From contig JAPKCG010000003.1 of assembly GCA_028823055.1 (NCBI GenBank), positions 1 to 35,748 on the forward strand: 35,748 bases of DNA, written 5' to 3'. Positions 28,323 through 35,748 of the stretch are shown here, one piece after another (position 1 is the first letter of the stretch; the number at the start of each line of letters is the position of its first letter). This stretch comes from Sphingomonas bacterium (GTDB lineage Bacteria; Pseudomonadota; Alphaproteobacteria; Sphingomonadales; Sphingomonadaceae). A model generated the notes under the pieces. It worked only from the letters and a program-made list of their open reading frames with translations. It was not told the DNA's origin and ran no database searches. The position numbers were made by a program, and so were the translations under genes.

Positions 28323-29087
28323 TCAGCCGACCTCTGGAGGTCGCATATACTCCCGGAAATCCTTCATTTCTTCCGCGGTCGGCACCGGCGTGGTAGGCAT
28401 GAAGCGGATCGTTTCGGCGAGGTCGCGGCGAGTATGGTAGCCTATGATTGAGCCGCCGACGCTCAGTTCATATTCCATGCTGCCTGTGTAGCGATTGGGC
28501 ATCGCGAGCCCAGGCGCAAAGGCAATCGGTTTGTTCTTGGATTTGCTGCCGCTGACCTCATGCTTGGCAAGGGCAATGCGGATAAACTCGATCGTCGTGA
28601 ACCCCATCTCGGTCCGCGCCAGATCATCGCGCATCCGTTGTACAAGCTCGGGATTGTCGCGGGCGATTCTGAGCTGCTGCGCGCGAAGCTCCCGATCGTA
28701 GTGCTGGTAATTGACCTCGCGTTCCAGATGGGCTGCTTTCAGATCGAAGCCGCCGCTGGACGCAAGTCGGACCACTTCGTCGCACCGCTGGCGCCACGTC
28801 CGCAGCAACTCGTAAGCTGCGTAGATCCACATGGGCGAGAGAGCCGTCAAAAGCGCCATCGTCTCAAGCGGTCGATCGTCATCGTGCATGTGCCGCAGAA
28901 CTTCGCGCTCCATGCCGTTGAGGACATTGTCGATCAGCTCCAGTTGCTGACCCTGCATGACCAGCCAGGGATTGTCGCTGAAACCAGCGAGCGCGTTAAG
29001 GGCTGCCGTGAGCTCGGTGGGACCGATATCCTCGGCTCGCCTTGGTCCCGCCTGATCGTCGACTCGAGGCCAGTCATCCTCGCTCAT
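28323..29087 (-). CDS. Hypothetical protein, fourth gene of GNAT-recombinase-ART operon
   Basis: ORF starting MSEDDWPRVDDQAG; ATGA overlap with the ART-like gene; no family recognised. Confidence 0.65.
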   Translation of the reverse strand: MSEDDWPRVDDQAGPRRAEDIGPTELTAALNALAGFSDNPWLVMQGQQLELIDNVLNGMEREVLRHMHDDDRPLETMALLTALSPMWIYAAYELLRTWRQRCDEVVRLASSGGFDLKAAHLEREVNYQHYDRELRAQQLRIARDNPELVQRMRDDLARTEMGFTTIEFIRIALAKHEVSGSKSKNKPIAFAPGLAMPNRYTGSMEYELSVGGSIIGYHTRRDLAETIRFMPTTPVPTAEEMKDFREYMRPPEVG

Positions 29088-29674
29088 ACCGGCGCCTCGC
29101 AAGGCTCCAGGATAAGCTGGAGAAGGTCCCCCGGTAGCATTTGTGCGTCGGTGATCGAGAACAGGGTGTCACGCGGGAGTAGGATCTCAAATTCCCCCTG
29201 AGCGGCGCCGTCGTGCATGTCGATCGCAGGCGAGCCGGCCGGCAGCCGAAATTCCAGCATGGTGGGGCGGCTCTGGTTGCGGCTGCGCTTGTCGAGGAAT
29301 GCGTCGCACCAGCTTCGCTCCGTCGATGTCGAGATGTATCCGGGATAACGATAATGCAGGCCCACAAAGCTGGCCGGTGCCCCCTCCAGGGCGCCGCGAA
29401 CACCCCAGCCATGGCCATGGCCCGACCAGAGCGTCTGCGCACTCAACAGGCGCGACATTGAGAAAACGGCGTCGATGGCGTCGCGTTTTGCACGCGCGCC
29501 GGATGAAAACGTGCCGAAGTTCGGATTGTGCGACAGTGCCTCGGTGCGCCCCTGCGCGATCGCATGAAAAAAGGTCGAATCCGCCCCATAGCTTCGCAAG
29601 GCCAAGTGCTCTGCCTCGGTTAACTCTCGCTCACGGCCGATCAGGCCGTTTGCAGTTACGATGAGTGCTGTCAC
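29084..29674 (-). CDS. Putative ADP-ribosyltransferase (ART) fold protein
   Basis: GYISTSTERSWCDAFLDKR (STS motif) followed by MLEFRLPAGSPAIDMHDGAAQGEFEILLPRDTLFSI (ExE turn motif); GTG start overlaps recombinase stop. Confidence 0.6.
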   Translation of the reverse strand: MTALIVTANGLIGRERELTEAEHLALRSYGADSTFFHAIAQGRTEALSHNPNFGTFSSGARAKRDAIDAVFSMSRLLSAQTLWSGHGHGWGVRGALEGAPASFVGLHYRYPGYISTSTERSWCDAFLDKRSRNQSRPTMLEFRLPAGSPAIDMHDGAAQGEFEILLPRDTLFSITDAQMLPGDLLQLILEPCEAPV

Positions 29675-30798
29675 AGAAAACCTTCCCCCGCGTGCTCGCG
29701 GAACCGCTCATGGTCCCGCACATATTCGGCGACCATCTCGAGCGACGAGTGGCGGCTATGCTCTTTCATCTTGAACAGGTTCGCGCTTTGCCGCCCCGCT
29801 TCGGTGAGGAAGCCGGCCCTCAGCGAATGGCCAGAGAACAATTCAGGCGGATAGCCGGCCGCTACGGCTGCGGCCTTGACCACAAGGGCCACGCCCTGCG
29901 CGCTCATCGACTTTTCAGTGAGACGACCCTGCGGCGTGAGCTTGCGGAACACCGGACCGCTGCAAATCCCCGCCTTTTCAATCCATGCATTATAATGGTG
30001 GACAGGTTCGAGCCTGCGACCATCCAGAATGGCCACGGTTTGGCCATCGCCCTCCTGATCGGTCTTGGAGGAAGGAATCCGGATCAAAAGGCCGCGCGCA
30101 TCTTCGGCCACCCGGGCGACTGTTACTTCAACGAGCTCGGAGCGTCGGAAGGCGCCTGCCATCCCGATCGCAAGCAGCGCGCGGTCGCGATAGGCGCGCA
30201 GGTCATCCCCGGTGATGCTCCTGAGCATGTCGCGCATCACATCGCCATCGGCTGCGCGCTTCTTGTCCGGGAGGTCGTCACGCTTTTCCCGCCGGATCGC
30301 GCGCATCGCCTTTTCGAGCCGGGCGGCGTCCGGCTGGGAGGTCGGGGGTTCCAGGTCGGCTGCGCGATGGGCGAACACGATTGCAGCCAGCCGCCGGCCT
30401 ATGGTCGCCTTGCCAAGCGGAGATGGCGCTTTGCGCGGAAGAACCTTGCCCGTCTTGGTCCGTCGTGGTTCGAGGGGGACAAATCCGGTCTCGGCGAGCA
30501 ATGTAAGGAACGCGGCCACAGTTGAAGGTGTGGCAGGCAGCGGCCGGTAACCACTTTCGCGACACCAGGCGCAAAACAGCCGCCAATCCGACTTGTACGC
30601 GCGCAGCGTGGCATCGGCCGAGGCACGGCCTACATAGCGATCGACACGCTCGCGGTCGTCGGCGGTCAGATCCGGAAGGTAAGGCTCGAGGCTCTCCACG
30701 GTATCGAGAAGGACCATCGCACCGGCGAGGACAGCTTCGAGATCGTCAGCTACTTCTGCCGGAGGCGGAGGAGCGGGGGGGACGTCGCCGTTCATCAT
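29671..30798 (-). CDS. Tyrosine-type site-specific recombinase/integrase
   Basis: Catalytic pattern present: FRRSEL (R), SSKTDQ (K), FSGHSLRAGF (HxxR), SRHSSLEMVAEYV (H..Y). Confidence 0.92.
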   Translation of the reverse strand: MMNGDVPPAPPPPAEVADDLEAVLAGAMVLLDTVESLEPYLPDLTADDRERVDRYVGRASADATLRAYKSDWRLFCAWCRESGYRPLPATPSTVAAFLTLLAETGFVPLEPRRTKTGKVLPRKAPSPLGKATIGRRLAAIVFAHRAADLEPPTSQPDAARLEKAMRAIRREKRDDLPDKKRAADGDVMRDMLRSITGDDLRAYRDRALLAIGMAGAFRRSELVEVTVARVAEDARGLLIRIPSSKTDQEGDGQTVAILDGRRLEPVHHYNAWIEKAGICSGPVFRKLTPQGRLTEKSMSAQGVALVVKAAAVAAGYPPELFSGHSLRAGFLTEAGRQSANLFKMKEHSRHSSLEMVAEYVRDHERFREHAGEGFL

Positions 30799-31322
30799 GG
30801 CAATAGTGTCAACCGCGACGGAAGTGGGACTGCCTGAAGGTCTCGCACCTTCATAGGCAGCGATAGAAGATTCACGGCATCCTCATCCTGATCCGCGAGA
30901 TCCCACTGAAGGTTGAACCGGCGATAGAAGGCCAGGCGTGGATCGTCGTCTTCAACATCCTGCTTGTATCGCTTGAGCTCGACTGGGCGGATGTCAGCAT
31001 CAGGATGGTGACGCTTCGCCCAATCGACCATGAGGTTGAGGGCGACAGTACCGATGCCCTGGCGATGCCAGGTTGATGGGTCGACAACGTTGAAGCCGTT
31101 TGAGAGCCGGACGCCCTGGTGACGACTGAACGAGGCTCCAGCGCGCATCATTATCTTCGCGCCGTCCAGGTCGCGACCCGGAACGAGCTTCAGGGTTTTC
31201 GCGCCCTCGACCGCCAGCAGCAGTTCGAGCTGCTCATTCGTATCCGCAGTCTGATGTATGATCAGCGTCACCGGATCCGTTTCACCCTTCACGGTGGATT
31301 GCAGGCTGTACCGAGCGACCAT
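30795..31322 (-). CDS. GNAT-like acetyltransferase
   Basis: STWHRQGIGTVALNLMVDWAKRHHPDADIRPVELKR...DPRLAFYRRFNLQWD matches GNAT motif A/B layout. Confidence 0.6.
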   Translation of the reverse strand: MVARYSLQSTVKGETDPVTLIIHQTADTNEQLELLLAVEGAKTLKLVPGRDLDGAKIMMRAGASFSRHQGVRLSNGFNVVDPSTWHRQGIGTVALNLMVDWAKRHHPDADIRPVELKRYKQDVEDDDPRLAFYRRFNLQWDLADQDEDAVNLLSLPMKVRDLQAVPLPSRLTLLP

Positions 31323-31512
31323 GATTTTCGTCCTTGAGTGATCCTTTCGAAGGTATCCAACCTGTAGGTTTCCCTAAAATGGTGGACGCCATCCTACCTA
31401 CAGCAGCAGCTGAAAAGAGTGGATCTGCGCCCGAAACAGTGGACGGCAGCCGCTCTGTTCCGCCACAACTCGCCTGCCTGAGCGTACCGTACCCAAAAGC
31501 ACGAATGTGCGG

Positions 31513-31911
31513 CTAATCGGCCAGCGGCCGTACGTTGGTGATGGTGACGCCGACCTCAGCGCTCGCCAGCGGCCCGTCCGTCGTGAACATCTCCGCTTGT
31601 AGGTCAATCGCCAAGGCAAGACACGCTCGGTCACCAAGCGAAAGTCCAAGCGCCTTCGTCGACGGTCGCAGGTCGCCTATGATGAGCGCCTGGGCAGGAG
31701 AGAGCGGCCGTACATCGAGGTGCAGCCCGCCAAGAGCCTCACGTACCTCGTCGAGCGGCAATCCTCGGTCCCGAAGCTTGGAGACGACCTCGGCGAGGTT
31801 GGTCGTTCCGATAATGCTGCGGGTCAGGACGTCGACTACCCGATCCGCCCCAGGTTCGTCGTTCAGAAGGCAGAGCAGGGCGGAGGCGTCGAGTACGACC
31901 TTGCTACTCAC
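31513..31911 (-). CDS. vapC: VapC-like PIN-domain toxin
   Basis: VVLDASALLCLLNDEPG..., TTNLAEVVSKL, SLGDRACLALAI, MFTTDGPLA: PIN acidic residues. Confidence 0.88.
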   Translation of the reverse strand: MSSKVVLDASALLCLLNDEPGADRVVDVLTRSIIGTTNLAEVVSKLRDRGLPLDEVREALGGLHLDVRPLSPAQALIIGDLRPSTKALGLSLGDRACLALAIDLQAEMFTTDGPLASAEVGVTITNVRPLAD

Positions 31912-32158
31912 GCTCCGCCTCGCGCCGGCGCTCTGCGATCAGCTCGTCAGCCAAACCGACGCCTTCGGGCACATATTTGCGAAGGATCGCGCGAGCCCTT
32001 TCGAGCGCCTTAGGCACGGAACGTACCCGTAGCTCGCCATCGTCGACATCGACGAGAACGGTATCACCCGTGGTGATCCCGAGCTCACGGCGCATGGCCG
32101 CCGGGATCACGAGTTTACCACCGTCCACGATCTTGACCCTCTGTGCTTCCATCTGCAC
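31904..32158 (-). CDS. vapB: VapB-like AbrB/MazE-type antitoxin
   Basis: GGKLVIPAAMRRELGITTGDTVLVDVDDGELRV SpoVT/AbrB fold; overlaps the toxin gene. Confidence 0.88.
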   Translation of the reverse strand: MQMEAQRVKIVDGGKLVIPAAMRRELGITTGDTVLVDVDDGELRVRSVPKALERARAILRKYVPEGVGLADELIAERRREAERE

Positions 32159-32384
32159 TGAACTCGCTTGGCTGACCCAACTCTCGGATCATACCGGATA
32201 TTGGCGCTGACGGATAGCGCGAAGCAGCGCACTTCAGCGCGTTTGGTGATCAGTCGTCGTTCATATCAGCGCCATTAGCTACTTAGACCTGGCTTGCTGA
32301 GCTAGGCTCGACAGGATCGGCGTTTGCTATTCCGAGCCGGTTGCCGCAGTGGTGGCTCACATGGGTGTACCGAACGGAGCCAGC

Positions 32385-33092
32385 ATGACGAACCCGATCC
32401 GCGCTGCGCGCGTGTACCTGCGCGTAAGCACCGACGAGCAGGACCTGACCCGGCAGGAAGCAATTGTCACCGGTGCGCGCGCAGCAGGCTATTACGTCGC
32501 GGCGGTTTACCGCGAGAAGGCGTCGGGCGCGCGGCCTGATCGGCCAGAGCTCTTACGCATGGTTGCTGACCTGCAGCCGGGCGAGGTGGTGGTTGCGGAG
32601 AAGATCGACCGGATCAGCCGTCTGCCATTACCCGAAGCCGAACTGCTGGTGGCGACGATCCGGGCGAAGGGCGCGCGGCTAGCCGTGCCAGGCATCGTCG
32701 ATCTGTCCGAGCTTGTCGCTGACAGCGCCGGTGTCGCGCGCATCGTGCTCGAAGCGGTGCAGGACATGCTGCTGCGCGTCGCGCTTCAGACCGCACGAGA
32801 CGACTATGAGACCCGGCGCGAGCGCCAGCGAGAGGGCATCGAGCTCGCCAAGCGAGCAGGGCGGTACAACGGCCGTAAGCCGGATATCGCCTTGCACAGG
32901 CGCATTGTTGGGCTGCGGGAGACAGGGATGAGCATCGCGCGCACGGCCGAGCTGGCGGGATGCAGCATAGCGCAGGTGAAGCGCGTTACGGCGCTGCATC
33001 GGGCACGGACGGGCTCAGGAAAAGCTCATGCCGAGCCTCGGTCTGCGGAAACTGGCGGAGGTGATTTATCGGTGCGCTTTGAATCTGGGTGA
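32385..33092 (+). CDS. Serine recombinase/resolvase
   Basis: ARVYLRVSTDEQDLTRQ catalytic Ser, GEVVVAEKIDRISR, C-terminal HTH GMSIARTAELAGCSIAQVKRV. Confidence 0.9.
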   Translation: MTNPIRAARVYLRVSTDEQDLTRQEAIVTGARAAGYYVAAVYREKASGARPDRPELLRMVADLQPGEVVVAEKIDRISRLPLPEAELLVATIRAKGARLAVPGIVDLSELVADSAGVARIVLEAVQDMLLRVALQTARDDYETRRERQREGIELAKRAGRYNGRKPDIALHRRIVGLRETGMSIARTAELAGCSIAQVKRVTALHRARTGSGKAHAEPRSAETGGGDLSVRFESG

Positions 33093-33116
33093 GGTCGGCG
33101 TTGGATGCCACGCGAT

Positions 33117-34904
33117 TCAAGCCGCTAACGAAAGCATGTTCCTTCCGGCATTCTTGGAACGGTACAGTGCCTGATCCGCTGCAATGAGCGCGCCTTCCAA
33201 ATCACCGTCGTCCGGGATCGGAGCGAGACCGACACTTACGGTCGCGGCCACCTGCCTGCCATCCGGCAGGGCGAGCCGCTCGGCGGCGAACTGCAGTCTA
33301 ATACGTTCGCACGCGGCGCGTGCCTCGGCCAGCCTCACATCTAAGTAGAGCACAGCGAACTCTTCCCCACCAAGGCGTGCGACTGCATCCGTGCCGCGGG
33401 TATTCGCTGTGAGCACAGAGGCGAAGGTTCGAAGTACATCATCGCCCGAGGCGTGACCGAACGTGTCGTTCACCGCCTTGAAGCGATCTATGTCGAAGAG
33501 GGCGAGGAACTGCTGCCCAGGTTTGCCTGCCTGCGCGAGCCGCTCCCTAGCGATCTCTAGGCCACGGCGATTTGGAAGACCGGTTAGCGCGTCTGTCGCA
33601 GCGGCGCGGGCGAGGTCGAGCTCGACCGCCTTGCGGCGCGAGACCTCCCGCACCACGTTCACGGTTCCGCTCGCCTGGCCATGCTCGTCCGAAATGGCGC
33701 AGGCATGGCTTTCGAACCATGCCATCTCTCCCGACGCCTTCATCGCCCGGAACTCGAAAATGATGGTCTGGTCCGGCGAAAGCATAGCGCGCCGGTGCGC
33801 GTCGACGATCTGCTCCACGTCCTCAGGAGAGACGATCTCACGCGCAAGTTTGCCGACTACTGCTTCGGGCGCAAAGCCGGCGATCTTCATCAGCGATGGA
33901 GATACGAAGCTGATCCGGCCGTCTGCAGTGACCGCCATGATGATGTCGCCACTGCGGTCGGTAATGATTTTGTGAAGGGCGGCTTGCTCCTGCACCTCCG
34001 AAAAAAGGATCTTCCGCCGCTTCAGCTCCGTCGCCGCGGGAAGCGCCATCAGCGTCGCGACGGCAAGGTAGAGTTCGATAAGCTGGATTCTGCCGCCCGC
34101 ACTCAGCTCCGGCATCGCAACAGGTCCCAGCCCGCGAGCAGTGCATACCGAGCCGATGATCGTCAGCAATAGTAGCGCCAAGGCGGCGCCTAATCGGCCG
34201 AACCGGAAGACCATCAGCATCAACGGAAGCAGCGGCACGAACAGGAGCGGCAGCTGCGTCTGAGCGAAGACGAGCACCGCAACCGTGACGTGCAGCGTGG
34301 TTAGGGCCGCGAGCTCATAAAGCTCTCTCCGGCGCACTGCCTTGCTCCACGCCGTGACGTCCCCGCCGATTACCAGCTTGACGATCGGCATGACCGTCAG
34401 TGTGCCCAGCGAATGGGCGACGAACCAGTTGAACGCGTTGCGCCAAACAGGAAGGTCTGCGGCCCCATGCGCAAGAAGACCTGCCGGTAGCGCGGTCGCG
34501 GCCGGGACCGCGAGCCCAGCGACCAGGAGCAAAAGGCCGAGTTCGCGCAGGGACGTGAGGTGACGAGGCGTCGGCTCGACCCGCCGCATGAGCCAGGCGA
34601 TCGCAGCCCCTTCCGCAACGCCGAGCAGGGCGAATGGAAGGGCCACCTGCAAGCCAAGTCCGTGGATGGTGGTCGCGAGGGCGCTTGCGATTGCACAGCC
34701 CACCAGCCTCAGCGTCCAGGAGCGCTCCGGACGATAACGGAGATCGACCGCCAGCAACGGCGTGGCGAACCATAGAAGGGCAACGCCGCCTCCCACGCGC
34801 GTGTAGGTGACAGCTACATAGGCTGCGATGAAATAGGCGATGGCGAGAAGTGACGCTTGCGCAAGCTCCTTCCTCAGTATTTGCAAGAGGGTCACGTTCG
34901 GCAT
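33117..34904 (-). CDS. MASE1-PAS-GGDEF diguanylate cyclase
   Basis: N-terminal multi-TM MASE1-like region, PAS (IITDRSGDIIMAVTADGRISFVSPSLMKIAGF), ARLGGEEFAVLYLD. Confidence 0.9.
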   Translation of the reverse strand: MPNVTLLQILRKELAQASLLAIAYFIAAYVAVTYTRVGGGVALLWFATPLLAVDLRYRPERSWTLRLVGCAIASALATTIHGLGLQVALPFALLGVAEGAAIAWLMRRVEPTPRHLTSLRELGLLLLVAGLAVPAATALPAGLLAHGAADLPVWRNAFNWFVAHSLGTLTVMPIVKLVIGGDVTAWSKAVRRRELYELAALTTLHVTVAVLVFAQTQLPLLFVPLLPLMLMVFRFGRLGAALALLLLTIIGSVCTARGLGPVAMPELSAGGRIQLIELYLAVATLMALPAATELKRRKILFSEVQEQAALHKIITDRSGDIIMAVTADGRISFVSPSLMKIAGFAPEAVVGKLAREIVSPEDVEQIVDAHRRAMLSPDQTIIFEFRAMKASGEMAWFESHACAISDEHGQASGTVNVVREVSRRKAVELDLARAAATDALTGLPNRRGLEIARERLAQAGKPGQQFLALFDIDRFKAVNDTFGHASGDDVLRTFASVLTANTRGTDAVARLGGEEFAVLYLDVRLAEARAACERIRLQFAAERLALPDGRQVAATVSVGLAPIPDDGDLEGALIAADQALYRSKNAGRNMLSLAA

Positions 34905-35006
34905 GCGAGAGTGTTAGGATAAAGTGCTTAACGAATGTTAATCGCGCCTCGGGCGAAGACGTCGTCGCGCCAGTTTGTGCCTCATTGTCGACGCGAGGAA
35001 GTGTCT

Positions 35007-35748
35007 CTAACCAACAACCACGAGCGGCGTCTCGGTGCGCTCGAGCAGGTCGCCGGTGACCCCACCGAGCAGGATCTCGCGGATGCGGGAATGAGCGAAC
35101 CCGCCGATCGCGATCAGATCGGCACCGATTTCTTGCGCATAGAGAGTCAGCGTCTCCGCCTCGCTCTTGTCGTCGTTGACGACCCAGTGCCCCTGAGCGT
35201 CGAAACCGTGCCGGAGCAGGTGTCGTTTGACTTCGGCGTGCGCCTCCTGCTCGCCCTCGCAAGCGTGCAGGGACGTGCCGACCGTCACGACATCGATCAG
35301 CGCGCCCGGGTCAGCCAACTGCACCAGCGTGTGCATGGCACGGGTTGCCTCAGGTCCGGCCTTCCACCCGAGCACTGCGCGACGGACAGGTTTGAGCGTC
35401 TGCTCTTCAGGCAGGATCAGCAGCGGGGTTCCGCTGGCCCGGATGAGCGTCTCTGCGACGCGTCTGCGCAGCCACGGGTTCGCCCAGGTCTCGCGCGCGC
35501 CGATCGCGATCAGGTCGGCCACCTGCCGCCTTCGTTTGAGATTGCCGGCAAGCCAGCCGATGTCGTCATGCAGGCCGAAGATCTCGGCCGATGACCCGGC
35601 GGCGGCGAGATGAGCGCGCACCCGTTCGACATTGGCCTGATCGTCGCCCATCAACACCCACTCAGGAACGTATAGCGTTCCGAACGGCGCGGTCCCTGGC
35701 GAGGCTGTCGGAGCGGGCGTGAGCGCGGTGACCTCCAGCGTCGCAGAG
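35007..35748 (-). CDS. Universal stress protein (UspA family), 5' end outside window
   Basis: Frame open to window end (…SATLEVTALTPAPTASPGTAPFGTLYVPEWVLMGDDQ); ...ADLIAIGGFAHSRIREILLGGVTGDLLERTETPLVVVG is the Usp ATP-loop ending. Confidence 0.85.
   Translation of the reverse strand, partial: SATLEVTALTPAPTASPGTAPFGTLYVPEWVLMGDDQANVERVRAHLAAAGSSAEIFGLHDDIGWLAGNLKRRRQVADLIAIGARETWANPWLRRRVAETLIRASGTPLLILPEEQTLKPVRRAVLGWKAGPEATRAMHTLVQLADPGALIDVVTVGTSLHACEGEQEAHAEVKRHLLRHGFDAQGHWVVNDDKSEAETLTLYAQEIGADLIAIGGFAHSRIREILLGGVTGDLLERTETPLVVVG

Noticed and set aside
33079-33120. TTGAATC/GATTCAA inverted repeat between the convergent resolvase and GGDEF genes
   Set aside because: Only 7-bp arms 28 bp apart; weak as a terminator or att site.

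Overview
A roughly 36 kb, GC-rich alphaproteobacterial window (gene content and style suggest a sphingomonad; this is inference) dominated by metal and xenobiotic efflux genes. From left to right: the 3' end of a CDF-family exporter; a His-rich small protein with czcCBA; a small ORF coupled to a membrane-anchored gene broken by a 5-bp tandem duplication; an opposite-strand two-gene AbiV/HEPN-like cassette; cueR copy 1; a GntR/FCD regulator divergent from a FUSC-DUF1656-HlyD-NodT efflux operon; a divergent CsoR-type regulator/MFS pair; a SmtB/CzrA-like ArsR; a copA-(small protein)-copB operon whose three products share a CxPEHAAMGHC motif; TetR-DUF1349-SDR; copZ/DUF305 divergent from a Cu(I) P1B-ATPase with cueR copy 2; and an MFS gene. 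The right end is mobile/accessory: a tightly overlapping four-gene minus-strand operon (GNAT - tyrosine recombinase - putative ADP-ribosyltransferase - unknown protein), a VapBC pair, a serine recombinase, a MASE1-PAS-GGDEF protein and a truncated universal stress protein. The best candidates for an undescribed system are the four-gene operon (28323-31322) and the AbiV-like pair (7429-8857). All calls come from reading sequence and motifs; no database search was run.
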